Of a stretch of 64,000 bases of DNA, positions 1 through 8,357 are shown piece by piece; positions within the stretch are counted from its first letter, which is position 1, and the number at the start of each line of letters is the position of its first letter. This stretch comes from G963556115 sp963667375 (GTDB taxonomy: Bacteria > Planctomycetota > SZUA-567). The DNA lies in assembly GCA_963667375.1 (NCBI GenBank), contig OY763323.1, forward strand, positions 2,728,001-2,792,000, in the 5' to 3' direction. A program made the position numbers and the translations under genes. The notes under the pieces are model-generated. The model did no database searches, was not told the DNA's origin, and worked only from the letters and a program-made list of their open reading frames with translations.

Positions 1-887
1 GAGGTGATCAGTCCGTAAGCGATATATACAAAGACAAATGAGAGCGCATCCGCGTAGAGCATCTTCTTTACACCGAATTTGTCCACCATTTTGCCGAGTA
101 GTGGAATAAAAAAGATCCCTATAAACGTTGCAATAAAGAATAGCAGCGATATTGTGTCGGCTTTTTTATTGAGCATTTCTATAAGTACCCAGGGACCAAA
201 GACAAACATGATCTGTTTCTGAACCCCTGACATTATAGTAAGCATATAATAATATTTATATTCACGCCTAATCACCCAGCGTATTTTCCGATCGGCAAGA
301 ATCTTGTGTTTCAAAATTATAATTAGTTTTATCAGCGCAAAAACAGCTAATGACATGGACACCGCACAGAAGATAAAGGGTTTTATGATATGAGTGGTAT
401 AGGAAAAATAACCGGTTTTAAAGCCGACAAAAATGATAACCATTGAGATCATGGAAAAAGCGGTTGAAACTCCGCTGAAGCGGCCAAGCTCTGCGCCCAT
501 TGTCTTGGCGTTTTTAATCAGTGACAGCCCTATACTGTTCTGTAGTGTCAGCAGCAGATGCATGCCGGTGGAGAAACAGAATAACAGGAGGATCATTACT
601 GAATAGCTGGGAAAGATGGTGCCGAGCAGGGTGATACTAATAACGCAGATAATCTCTCCGACAATTGCCAGACGGACATCGCCGATAAAGGCGAGACTGG
701 AGACAATAAAAATGCTTATTACTCCGGGAAATTCACGAGGGAACTCCAGAAAACCACGTTCTAGCGCATCGGTATTATAGGCGTCACGCAGATAATTGGA
801 TATGGTTTCAAAGCTCAGTCCAAGTCCCATAGCGGTAAAAGCTAGAAAGGCGTAGAAATAAAGTAGGGTTTGTTTCTGTTGTGTCAT
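1..887 (-). CDS. MFS transporter, partial (C-terminus beyond left edge)
   Basis: Only the first ~295 residues are visible because the gene runs off the left edge. Translating the minus strand from the ATG at 887 gives an uninterrupted, very hydrophobic frame starting MTQQKQTLLYFYAFLAF, with about eight membrane-spanning stretches separated by short basic loops. Around residue 255-265 a loop reads GKMVDKFGVKK, which resembles the G-x3-D-(R/K)-x-G-x-(R/K)-(R/K) signature of Major Facilitator Superfamily loops. The gene lies 30 nt downstream of a MarR-type regulator on the same strand, so the two probably form one operon in which the transporter is the regulated function (drug or small-molecule efflux/uptake). 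The substrate cannot be told from sequence. Confidence 0.72.
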   Translation of the reverse strand, partial: MTQQKQTLLYFYAFLAFTAMGLGLSFETISNYLRDAYNTDALERGFLEFPREFPGVISIFIVSSLAFIGDVRLAIVGEIICVISITLLGTIFPSYSVMILLLFCFSTGMHLLLTLQNSIGLSLIKNAKTMGAELGRFSGVSTAFSMISMVIIFVGFKTGYFSYTTHIIKPFIFCAVSMSLAVFALIKLIIILKHKILADRKIRWVIRREYKYYYMLTIMSGVQKQIMFVFGPWVLIEMLNKKADTISLLFFIATFIGIFFIPLLGKMVDKFGVKKMLYADALSFVFVYIAYGLIT

Positions 888-917
888 TACCAACTCCAGT
901 TTATGGGTAGATTATAA

Positions 918-1397
918 TTATAAGTTGTTAGCGGTTTCTGAAATGTCGTAGTTGCCGGTGTTCATTTCCAGATAGTCAGAGTAGCCATCAAGTATTTGCG
1001 AGAATTTTTCAACCGCTGCGGCATCGAACTGCTTGAAAAATGTCGCATCCAGTTTGGTAAATTCCTGATGAATTTTGGTGTGTTTCGTGAAAATTTCATA
1101 TCCAGCGTCTGTCAGTTCGTAGTATATCTCTTTTTTGTTGTCCGGTATCCTGAAACTCCTTATATGCTTATTACGCAGCAGTTTTTTAATTACTTTGCTG
1201 ATTGCGCCCCTGGTCATACCCAGGTGTGAGGCTATTCCGGTAACGTTCGGATAGGAATTTGTGCCGATATATTCCAGGGTGTGTAATTCTGAGAATTTAT
1301 AGTAACTGCATAAATATTTGAAATTCTGCCGTATGAGACTGCGCCGTTTAAAGGCAATGCTCATTAGCTGGCGGGTGATATGATCGATAGTTTTCAT
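918..1397 (-). CDS. MarR-family winged-helix transcriptional regulator
   Basis: A 159-residue protein starting MKTIDHITRQLM. A start at 1397 is preferred over an upstream in-frame ATG at 1487, because AGGGAA lies 8 nt before it and because the promoter and operator lie between the two ATGs. The middle contains a winged-helix core: NVTGIASHLGMTRGAISKVI is the helix-turn-helix (about residues 50-70), followed by a basic wing with RIPDNKKEIYYELTDAG, a hallmark of MarR proteins. The length is typical for the family. MarR dimers bind palindromes and release DNA on ligand or oxidation. The downstream MFS transporter is the likely target, and a perfect palindrome overlaps the gene's own -10 element, suggesting autorepression. 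Confidence 0.88.
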   Translation of the reverse strand: MKTIDHITRQLMSIAFKRRSLIRQNFKYLCSYYKFSELHTLEYIGTNSYPNVTGIASHLGMTRGAISKVIKKLLRNKHIRSFRIPDNKKEIYYELTDAGYEIFTKHTKIHQEFTKLDATFFKQFDAAAVEKFSQILDGYSDYLEMNTGNYDISETANNL

Positions 1398-1414
1398 TGA
1401 CGGTTCCCTATATA

Positions 1415-1438
1415 ACTTTGTTTCTATGGAAACAAAGT
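1415..1438 (-). promoter_or_regulatory. Putative MarR operator palindrome
   Basis: Two perfect 10-nt inverted arms, ACTTTGTTTC and GAAACAAAGT, are separated by the 4-nt spacer TATG. The palindrome lies 18 nt upstream of the marR start and overlaps the last three bases of the predicted -10 hexamer. Size, symmetry and placement fit an operator for the MarR dimer encoded just downstream. Its assignment to this regulator is inferred. Confidence 0.7.
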
Positions 1439-1463
1439 ATGCAAAAAATGCTGCGGCAGTCAA
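1436..1463 (-). promoter_or_regulatory. Predicted sigma70-type promoter of marR-MFS operon
   Basis: On the minus strand, TTGACT (1463-1458) is followed after 16 nt by CATACT (1441-1436). The pair sits just upstream of the marR ATG at 1397 and abuts the palindromic operator, so a bound repressor would block polymerase. The -10 is a 4/6 match to consensus. Confidence 0.5.
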
Positions 1464-1608
1464 GAAAAATTGTTGAATCGGAAACAAAAATAAGGTGTGA
1501 GATGTGACTTAAGATCGTATTGCAGGCGTTTACGCAGTGTATTTGTTAATTTAAAGAAAGTAATAAGATGTGAAATTAATTATGATTAAAATAAATAACG
1601 ACTGAAAA

Positions 1609-2061
1609 TCAGGATTTTTGATAACGTACCAGAGTAATATTCAGCCTTGGGGTGGTTTGGTTTATAATGCTCTGGATTGTGTTCCAGTCGCCCCCGGCAA
1701 GTCCGGCACCGATAAGAGGAATTCCAATTTTGGAATCAGGTGCGAGATCGCTATTCAGTTTTGTGAAAACTTTTTCTAAGGCGTTGTAGTCAATTGGTTT
1801 GGGACCGCCACAGTCATACTGGGTGTAGGCATTAATAATTTTGAGATTATTAATTGTAACGGAAGTGTAGCCGCCAAGTTTTGATCGGTCTCCGATAATT
1901 GTGCGCTGGTCGGCAATATTTGCTTCCGGGAACCGTTCAGCAATACTGCGGGCAATGCCTCCGCCCATGCTGCAAAAGCAGTTGCAGCCATGTATAATTA
2001 CATCGAATATGCCATTTGCAGCGAATTCGAGTAAATCTCCGAATCTTTCATTGGTTATCAT
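1609..2061 (-). CDS. Macro-domain protein (ADP-ribose-binding / Appr-1''-p processing-like)
   Basis: A 150-residue single macro domain starting MITNERFGDLLEF. A GTG 15 nt upstream is open in frame, but GGAG lies 7 nt before the ATG at 2061, so that start is chosen. The diagnostic elements are visible: IIHGCNCFCSMGGGIARSI (about residues 22-40), where the Asn and Gly-rich turn contact the distal ribose and pyrophosphate, and GIPLIGAGLAGGDW near residue 113-126, the second phosphate loop. This short form resembles the phage/Poa1-like branch of macro proteins that hydrolyse ADP-ribose-1''-phosphate or remove ADP-ribose from substrates. No toxin partner such as DarT is adjacent. The exact reaction is uncertain. 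Confidence 0.82.
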   Translation of the reverse strand: MITNERFGDLLEFAANGIFDVIIHGCNCFCSMGGGIARSIAERFPEANIADQRTIIGDRSKLGGYTSVTINNLKIINAYTQYDCGGPKPIDYNALEKVFTKLNSDLAPDSKIGIPLIGAGLAGGDWNTIQSIINQTTPRLNITLVRYQKS

Positions 2062-2145
2062 ATGTATTCTCCACACCTGTGTAATAAATTATATGCTGCT
2101 GAAAAAAAATTAGCAATATAAAAGTAACATGTTGTATAAATCACT

Positions 2146-2730
2146 TTACGCGACTGTGGCGTGGATTATTTGTGTTGGCGTTATAATATAATGACATGAT
2201 TTATCATGTGATTCATGAGGAACCGAGTCAAATAGCTGTTCATCATAGCATAGTCCGATGGTCGGTCCGGAATATTCACTTAAAAAACGGTCATAATAGC
2301 CTTTTCCGCGACCAAGTCTTTTACCTTTACGGCTGAACGCCCGCCCTGGAATAAGCGCCAGATCGATTTCAGATACTGAAACTGTCGGACTGGATTCCGG
2401 CGGTTCACTGATATTATATCTGCCTTGTATCAGATTCTGATTTGCTAGCCGGAGCGTTAGGGTAAAATCTGATTCTGTAACCGGTAATACTATGTTTGAG
2501 CCGGAGAGTTGCGCCATAATGCCGGTTAAATCAGGTTCATCCGGTAATGGCATATAACTAAGGATGGTTAAATTCTGCAGGTTTCCGGGAAAAACCTCAT
2601 GGACTAACTTGAAAAAATGCCTTATGAGTTCCCGGTCATAGCTATGTCGCTGTTCTACAGTCAGGTTGAGAATTGATTCTTTTACCGTCTGGCGTAATTT
2701 TCGTTTCTGTTCTTTGATGCTGGTATTCAT
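2146..2730 (-). CDS. 5-formyltetrahydrofolate cyclo-ligase
   Basis: A 194-residue protein, the usual length for the family. It converts 5-formyl-THF to 5,10-methenyl-THF using ATP and so returns an inhibitory folate store to the one-carbon pool. It shows an N-terminal basic helix (KEQKRKLRQTVKESIL), the substrate-site segment ILSYMPLPDEPDL, and the C-terminal ATP/folate motif PGRAFSRKGKRLGRGKGYYDRFL (written here in two parts: PGRAF then GKRLGRGKGYYDRF). It is a monocistronic minus-strand gene facing away from the envelope operon. It belongs functionally with metH and the AICAR transformylase elsewhere in the window, all folate-dependent steps. Confidence 0.92.
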   Translation of the reverse strand: MNTSIKEQKRKLRQTVKESILNLTVEQRHSYDRELIRHFFKLVHEVFPGNLQNLTILSYMPLPDEPDLTGIMAQLSGSNIVLPVTESDFTLTLRLANQNLIQGRYNISEPPESSPTVSVSEIDLALIPGRAFSRKGKRLGRGKGYYDRFLSEYSGPTIGLCYDEQLFDSVPHESHDKSCHYIITPTQIIHATVA

Positions 2731-2785
2731 TCTGTTTGTCCTACTCTGATTATTCTCAAGTTTATTATATTAAAGAGAAGTTGAC

Positions 2786-3556
2786 TTGACTATCTTAAAG
2801 TATAAAATATTAGTAAAATCTTATGCGTTAGTGTGTTACTTTGTATGGAGCTGGTCAGTGTATAAATATTTTATTCTTCTTCTGACGCTATTCTTTATCG
2901 GTTCGGCAAATTGTTTTGCTGCTGATTCTACCGGTCTGGTGCTGCGTCTGATATCGGTCAATCTTGAAATCACTATTATACAGGCGATTCTTCTGGCCAT
3001 CGCAGTATTTCTATATGCCAAGGTCATGCTGGCTACCAGACGTAGGAGGGCGATGCCGCTTGATGATGTGTCATTTGTTAAAGATGAGGTCGGTGCTGGA
3101 AAGATTGAGAATGCGATTAACTATTTGAATGAGCATTTGTCTCTTTTTGCGTTTATTGTTTTGCCGGGGCTGAAACTCCACAATACATCTCATATGCGTA
3201 TTGTGGCGGCAATGCAGGGGCGTGGACTTCGGGAAATTGGTGCTTTAAAACAGAGGCTTTCGCATATTGCGCATATTGGTGTTTTGGCTCCGCTGATTGG
3301 CATGCTGGGCACGGTGATAGGTATCAGTAAAGCGTTTGAGGCCTTGGGCAGTGAAGGTGCCGCCGGTATGCGCAGTACGATGATGGCTGGTGGTATCAGC
3401 GAAGCGTTGGGAGCGACAATACTGGGGTTACTCGTCGGCATACCGGCACTGGGCGGATATTATGTCTGTCTGGCACGTGTTGGCAGACTCGGAAATGAAC
3501 TGGAATGTGCTGCGGAAGAGATCGCGGCGACTCTAGAAGACGTTAAAAACTCGTAA
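2786..3556 (+). CDS. MotA/TolQ/ExbB-family proton channel protein
   Basis: A 256-residue inner-membrane protein. No ATG lies before the channel core, so the TTG at 2786 is chosen, with AGAGAAG 5 nt upstream. A signal-like hydrophobic N-terminus (YKYFILLLTLFFIGSANCF) is followed by a second membrane segment (about 65-85). A long cytoplasmic loop leads to the conserved TM pair LSHIAHIGVLAPLIGMLGTVIGISKAF and GGISEALGATILGLLVGIPAL, the signature of TolQ/ExbB/MotA subunits that conduct protons. The downstream ExbD/TolR-like gene starts 21 nt later, so the two make a motor pair energising an envelope process. Which outer-membrane partner they drive is unknown; the following genes are cell-elongation genes. 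Confidence 0.85.
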   Translation: MTILKYKILVKSYALVCYFVWSWSVYKYFILLLTLFFIGSANCFAADSTGLVLRLISVNLEITIIQAILLAIAVFLYAKVMLATRRRRAMPLDDVSFVKDEVGAGKIENAINYLNEHLSLFAFIVLPGLKLHNTSHMRIVAAMQGRGLREIGALKQRLSHIAHIGVLAPLIGMLGTVIGISKAFEALGSEGAAGMRSTMMAGGISEALGATILGLLVGIPALGGYYVCLARVGRLGNELECAAEEIAATLEDVKNS

Positions 3557-3577
3557 TTATAATTTACAGGAGCATTT

Positions 3578-4021
3578 ATGAATTTTAAGGGCAGGGGCGA
3601 GGATGTGGAGAGTGTGGCATATCTGATAGTCCCTTTTCTGAGTCTCCTCTTTCTACTGATGCTTTTCGCTACGTGTGTTACAGCACTGTTCCGGGATGAA
3701 AAAATGCTTGGAATAGAATTGATAAATCTTCCAACTGCTACAGAAGGACGTTCTGAATATCGGACGAAGAGCGAACTTATTATTAATATTAATGCGCAGG
3801 GACAGGTTTTTCTGAATGGCTCACCTCTGAGTACCGAGGTTTTAGAGACTAAAATCAGTCAGTTGACCCTGTTTTCACAGGCGGCATCTGATGAAGTTTC
3901 GGTTGTTATACGGGCCGATGGGCAGGCGCAGCACCGAACAGTAATCGATGTAATGAATATTTGTGCCCGTGCCGGTGCAAAGTATATCTCTTTTGGGACC
4001 TACTCAAGTACAAATATGTAG
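3578..4021 (+). CDS. ExbD/TolR-family biopolymer transport protein
   Basis: A 147-residue protein with one N-terminal membrane span (LIVPFLSLLFLLMLFATCVTAL, about residues 18-38) and a periplasmic domain. The domain carries the usual ExbD pattern: a strand with LIININAQGQVFLNG, then VSVVIRADGQAQHRTVIDVMNICARAGAKYISF, matching the 'ADx...y..vv.vmd...aG...i' motif. In standard members a TM Asp carries protons; in this copy the segment before the TM is VESVAYLI and no obvious Asp sits inside the TM, so the proton-binding residue should be checked. It forms a pair with the TolQ-like gene upstream, with an AGGAG ribosome site before its ATG. Confidence 0.85.
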   Translation: MNFKGRGEDVESVAYLIVPFLSLLFLLMLFATCVTALFRDEKMLGIELINLPTATEGRSEYRTKSELIININAQGQVFLNGSPLSTEVLETKISQLTLFSQAASDEVSVVIRADGQAQHRTVIDVMNICARAGAKYISFGTYSSTNM

Positions 4022-4068
4022 GTGAGCAGAAATTTTAGGATTTACAGAATAACTGTAACTTAATATAA

Positions 4069-6360
4069 ATGTTTAGACGCAGGTCAATAATAATAGGTTT
4101 GTTCTTCACTCTTTGTTTTCTGGCGCTTATGGGGCGTCTCTGGTATCTTCAGGTTTACTCAGCAGAATATTACCGTAATATGGGTGAGCGGCGGCTTCAC
4201 CGTCTGCGTCCCATTCCTCCGGCAAGAGGAAGTATTCTAGACCGTCGCGGCAGAATTATTGCCGGGGATATCGCCAGTTTTGATCTCTGGTTTCAGCCGG
4301 CTTCATATCGCAGCGTCAATGGTAAAAGAACTTTGGTTAGTAACGTGGACGTGCTTGATCTTGAAAGTATGTACCAGGCACTTATTGCCGAAGGAACTCA
4401 GCAGGAAATTAAGCTCAATCTGTTACGGAAAAATTTACTTGAGCACTCGGATTTTGTTGATGATCTGGCTGCAATCATGCATAAAAACACCGGTGATATT
4501 GCTTCGCGTGAAGAGGCAAAAGAAAAAATTGTTGAGAGCATTATCAGTGTGCTTACCAGCATCAGTGTCAAAAGTGAAAATGGTATTATCAAAGGGCGCA
4601 ACGTTATACTCCATACTTTTACAGATCCACGCAGAATGCTGCAGGATATAGACCTGAAGACCTATCAGGAAATTCAGCAGATTCAGCTTAATCCCTATAG
4701 TAAAGACCGTTTTGCCGCATTGGATGTCAGAGGCGGTTATAAACGTGTCTATCCGTATGGTGCCTTGATGTCACACATAAGCGGTTATACTGGAAATCTG
4801 ATAGCCTCCGAGTATAAACAGCTGCGTGGCTACTGGGACGAGAATAACAATCTGGTCCCGGGAAAAGAAGAGATTGATAAAGGCGGGCAGCTCTTTTTTA
4901 GAGTTGAACCGGGATCAGAAGAGGAAGAGATGATTCGTCCCCGTATCAGGCGTCGGGAGGGTAAGGAGTATTATCTTTCTGGTGGCTCTTTTGCTAATGA
5001 GACTGTTGGGCGTAGCGGTATAGAGCAATGGTATAATCAGGAGCTGCGGGGAGAGCATGTCTGGAGAGTGGAGAAACTGGTAAAACCGGATCCTGATGGG
5101 CCAAGATTGTTTATTAATGCCGGGATGCGTCGGGATGCGGTCAACGGGAAAAATATCAAACTTACTATTGATGTTGATTTTCAGCAGATTGTTACCAATA
5201 TTGTCCAGGATGAGGTAACCAAGCTAAGCCGTGAGCCCATGCACCGGGCGGTTCTTGACAAGCTTGGACTGGATGTTTTTCCGGCGGCGGTTGTGGTTAT
5301 GAATGTGCATAATGGTGAGATTTACGCAATGGTCAGTCTGCCAGAGTTTGATCCGAATAAGATTCATGACCCAGATTATTTCAAGAGTATTATGTCTGAT
5401 AAGAGATATCCTTTGTATAACCGGGTTACTTCCGGGGTTGTGCGCGGAGCATCTCCTGCAGGATCGACAATCAAGCCGTTTGTGGGCATGGCGGCACTTG
5501 AGGAGGGTGCGATAACACGTAATACGCTCTTTGACTGTGAAGGTGTTGAATATATCGGTGATAAAGAGTATGTCTGTATGAACCGGGCGCATCATGGTTT
5601 TATTAATGTTATTGATGCGCTCAAAGTTTCCTGTAATATATTTTTCTACAATGCTGGTAAAGCACTTGGTGGTAAAAAACTTGCTGCCTGGCTTGGTGAT
5701 TTCGGATTTGGTTCGCAGACAGGTATTGATCTTCCTAAAGAACGCTCCGGTCATTTACCGGAGCACGCACTTACCGGTTTTCAGTGGTCACTGGGCGAGA
5801 ACTATCATCTTTCGATAGGTCAGGGCGCGATTGACGTTACTCCGATGCAGCTTGCCTGTGCTTATTCAACCTTGGTAAATGGCGGGGATAAAATAAATCC
5901 GCATTTGAAATATGATCCTGCTGACCCGGCACTCAATGAACCTCGGGGAAGTATCAAACTATCCCAGCATAATATTGATACTATCGAAGACGGCATGTGG
6001 AAGGTGGTGCAGGCTGGTGAGTATCCACATGGTACTGCTTTTCGCCTGGGTATGATCGATGGTTTTGAATATATGGGTAAAACTGGTTCGGCCGAAGCTG
6101 GAAGGGGTAAAAACAGGGTAACCCATGCTTCTTTTGCAGCTATTGCCCCCTATAAGGAGCCGGAAATAGTGGTAGTGGCACTGATACCATATGGGGATCA
6201 CGGCGGTGCCAGTTGTGCCAGACTGGTAAAACGGGTTATCAAGGCGTATTTCAATCTTGATGATTTTGAGGATATCAATACTGATCCTATTCATGGTAAT
6301 GATGCCGAAGGCTGGGATGACTATGAGAAAGAGGATATTCAGAACGGTGCTTTGGGATAA
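4069..6360 (+). CDS. mrdA: Penicillin-binding protein 2 (peptidoglycan D,D-transpeptidase)
   Basis: A 763-residue class B PBP. One N-terminal TM (IIIGLFFTLCFLALMGRLWYL) anchors a periplasmic dimerisation region and a C-terminal transpeptidase domain. All three active-site motifs are visible: S466-T-I-K (SxxK nucleophile), S521-C-N (SxN) and K671-T-G-S (KTG). The enzyme cross-links peptidoglycan during lateral growth with RodA. It is longer than E. coli PBP2 (633 aa): about 100 extra residues lie between 90 and 200, and an acidic tail follows the catalytic domain. rodA follows after 32 nt, as in most rod-shaped bacteria. Confidence 0.95.
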   Translation: MFRRRSIIIGLFFTLCFLALMGRLWYLQVYSAEYYRNMGERRLHRLRPIPPARGSILDRRGRIIAGDIASFDLWFQPASYRSVNGKRTLVSNVDVLDLESMYQALIAEGTQQEIKLNLLRKNLLEHSDFVDDLAAIMHKNTGDIASREEAKEKIVESIISVLTSISVKSENGIIKGRNVILHTFTDPRRMLQDIDLKTYQEIQQIQLNPYSKDRFAALDVRGGYKRVYPYGALMSHISGYTGNLIASEYKQLRGYWDENNNLVPGKEEIDKGGQLFFRVEPGSEEEEMIRPRIRRREGKEYYLSGGSFANETVGRSGIEQWYNQELRGEHVWRVEKLVKPDPDGPRLFINAGMRRDAVNGKNIKLTIDVDFQQIVTNIVQDEVTKLSREPMHRAVLDKLGLDVFPAAVVVMNVHNGEIYAMVSLPEFDPNKIHDPDYFKSIMSDKRYPLYNRVTSGVVRGASPAGSTIKPFVGMAALEEGAITRNTLFDCEGVEYIGDKEYVCMNRAHHGFINVIDALKVSCNIFFYNAGKALGGKKLAAWLGDFGFGSQTGIDLPKERSGHLPEHALTGFQWSLGENYHLSIGQGAIDVTPMQLACAYSTLVNGGDKINPHLKYDPADPALNEPRGSIKLSQHNIDTIEDGMWKVVQAGEYPHGTAFRLGMIDGFEYMGKTGSAEAGRGKNRVTHASFAAIAPYKEPEIVVVALIPYGDHGGASCARLVKRVIKAYFNLDDFEDINTDPIHGNDAEGWDDYEKEDIQNGALG

Positions 6361-6392
6361 TTTTTTTTATATGTTAGAGCAGGGTATAACTG

Positions 6393-7493
6393 GTGAGTGA
6401 TAGAGGATGGAGAGTTGACTGGGTTGTGTGCTTTGCAACAGTAATTGTTGTAAGTATCGGCCTGTATTACCTGAAGAGTGCTGATGAGACTTTTTATGAC
6501 AAACAGCTTATCTGGCTTGGCGTGAGTGTTGCTGCACTTGTCGGTGGCTTTCTGATAGATTATAAAGTTCTCATCCGGCAGGCGTTTGTTCTGTACGGGA
6601 TAACATTTTTTCTGCTGTTGATAGTACTTTTCTCAGCTCCTATAAATGGTGCCCGGAGCTGGATCCGTCTACCGGGATTCAATATGCAACCTTCGGAGCT
6701 GATGAAGATAGCGCTTATACTGCTGCTGGCAAAAATATTGAGTTCGCATGAGAAGCAGGCTACTGTCCGTGGAATGATCCTGCCTTTTCTGGTTACTTTG
6801 GTGCCGTTGGGGCTTATTTTGAAACAGCCGGATCTGGGAACTGGGATGCTCTTTCCTCCGCTCTTGATTATAATGGTTTTTGCCAGCGGGGCGAGAATTA
6901 TGCATTTGGCGGTAGTCTGTATTGGCGGACTGTGCGGCGCTTTTCCAATGTGGTTTTTTCTCATGAAAGAGTATCAGAAAAACCGTATACGCGCGTTTCT
7001 CAATCCTGAGCTTTACAGTGCCCGGGAAGCCTGGCAGCTGATTCAGAGTCTTATTGCAATAGGTTCCGGTGGCTTGTATGGTATGGGCTGGGGGCAGGGA
7101 AGTCAGACCTCCCTTGATTTGCTTTCAGAAAAACATACTGATTTTATCTTCGGGGTAATTGCGGAGGAGGGTGGGTTTTATGTAGCGGCGGTACTTCTCG
7201 GGGCATATCTGCTGCTGATTCTTGGCGGTCTGCATATTTCCCGGTATACCAGGGAACCTGCCGGGAAGCTGGTGGCAGTTGGCATCTCGGTTATTATCGG
7301 GGTTCAGGTGCTGGAGAATGTAGGTGTTGTTACCGCCAGTCTGCCGACAACCGGTATCACGCTGCCCCTTATAAGTTATGGCGGAAGTTCGATGATTGTA
7401 ACTTTCTTTATGATTGGTCTGTTGCTGGGAATAGGCAGAAGCCGTGAGTTTATTATGGGGCCTGAAAAATTTACCGGTATAGTTCCAAAGTAA
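6393..7493 (+). CDS. rodA: RodA, SEDS peptidoglycan glycosyltransferase
   Basis: A 366-residue polytopic membrane protein of the SEDS family with about ten TM helices. It starts at GTG 6393 behind a GCAGGG site. Diagnostic SEDS segments are present: INGARSWIRLPGFNMQPSEL (lipid II-binding loop with the conserved W-I-x-L-P and QPSE), KQPDLGTGML (catalytic Asp region) and TTGITLPLISYGGSSM near the C-terminus. It polymerises glycan strands and partners with the upstream PBP2. It lies between mrdA and murI, so transglycosylation, cross-linking and D-Glu supply are encoded in one run. Confidence 0.95.
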   Translation: MSDRGWRVDWVVCFATVIVVSIGLYYLKSADETFYDKQLIWLGVSVAALVGGFLIDYKVLIRQAFVLYGITFFLLLIVLFSAPINGARSWIRLPGFNMQPSELMKIALILLLAKILSSHEKQATVRGMILPFLVTLVPLGLILKQPDLGTGMLFPPLLIIMVFASGARIMHLAVVCIGGLCGAFPMWFFLMKEYQKNRIRAFLNPELYSAREAWQLIQSLIAIGSGGLYGMGWGQGSQTSLDLLSEKHTDFIFGVIAEEGGFYVAAVLLGAYLLLILGGLHISRYTREPAGKLVAVGISVIIGVQVLENVGVVTASLPTTGITLPLISYGGSSMIVTFFMIGLLLGIGRSREFIMGPEKFTGIVPK

Positions 7494-7547
7494 TGAGTCA
7501 TATATGCGTGTCAGAATAAGGTCGGGCGTTAGACAGGGGAGAATATT

Positions 7548-8357
7548 GTGAATAGCGAGGCACCGATTGGTCTTTTTGATTCAGGAATAGGCGGTATCTC
7601 GGTTTATCGGCGAATTCGTTCGCTGTTGCCGCTGGAGAGTGTGGTTTATGTTGCAGACCAGTATCATATGCCATATGGTTCGAAAGATCTTGGTCAGATA
7701 TTTGAATATGCGGTAGCAATTTCCCAATTTTTGCTGTCAAAAGAGTGCAAAATTATTGTTATCGCCTGTAATACGGCTTGTGCCGCAGCGCTTCATCCTT
7801 TACGAAAAATCTATCCTGAGGTATTATTTGTTGGGATGGAACCGGCCGTAAAACCGGCAGCAGAGAAAACGCTGTCTGGATGTGTCGGAGTACTGGCAAC
7901 TGAAGGTACCTTCAAGGGTGATCCTTATGCCGGGGTGGTGAAGAGGTTTGCCAGAGGCGTTAAAATCTATGAGCAGCCATGTGCCGGTCTGGCGGAGGCA
8001 ATTGAGGATGGTGTGTCTGCCGAACTGCTGCGGGGAATGCTCAAGCAGTGGATTACACCGCTGAAGGAGAAGGGCATTGATCAGCTCGCCCTCGCATGTA
8101 CACACTACCCTCTTGTGATCGCGGATATTGTGGATCTGGCAGGTTCTGGAATAAATGTAATTGATCCTTCCGAGGCGATTGCGCGGCGGGTAAGGTCATT
8201 ACTGGAGCAGAATAATGCTTTATCCTCGGTTGGCGGCAGTAGTAGATTTTATACCACCTCACAGGTAAAACCAGCGATGCTGAAGATTATTGAAGCCGAA
8301 TTTGAGAAGATAATGAAATGTAAGTGGAATGATTTAAAATGTTTAGAAGAATTCTAA
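7548..8357 (+). CDS. murI: Glutamate racemase
   Basis: A 269-residue enzyme making D-glutamate for the peptidoglycan stem. It starts with GTG at 7548 behind GGGGAG. Signature elements are GLFDSGIGGISVYR at the N-terminus (Asp and Ser of the active site), VIACNTACAAAL around residue 70 (first catalytic Cys in CNT), and ALACTHYPLV near residue 185 (second catalytic Cys in CTHYPL). The length is normal. Its 3' end overlaps the potassium channel gene by 19 nt, which suggests co-transcription and translational coupling. Confidence 0.95.
   Translation: MNSEAPIGLFDSGIGGISVYRRIRSLLPLESVVYVADQYHMPYGSKDLGQIFEYAVAISQFLLSKECKIIVIACNTACAAALHPLRKIYPEVLFVGMEPAVKPAAEKTLSGCVGVLATEGTFKGDPYAGVVKRFARGVKIYEQPCAGLAEAIEDGVSAELLRGMLKQWITPLKEKGIDQLALACTHYPLVIADIVDLAGSGINVIDPSEAIARRVRSLLEQNNALSSVGGSSRFYTTSQVKPAMLKIIEAEFEKIMKCKWNDLKCLEEF

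Noticed and set aside
5224..5754. Minus-strand 176-aa open frame inside mrdA
   Set aside because: It lies entirely opposite the catalytic core of PBP2, has no ribosome site, and its composition is that expected of an antisense shadow.
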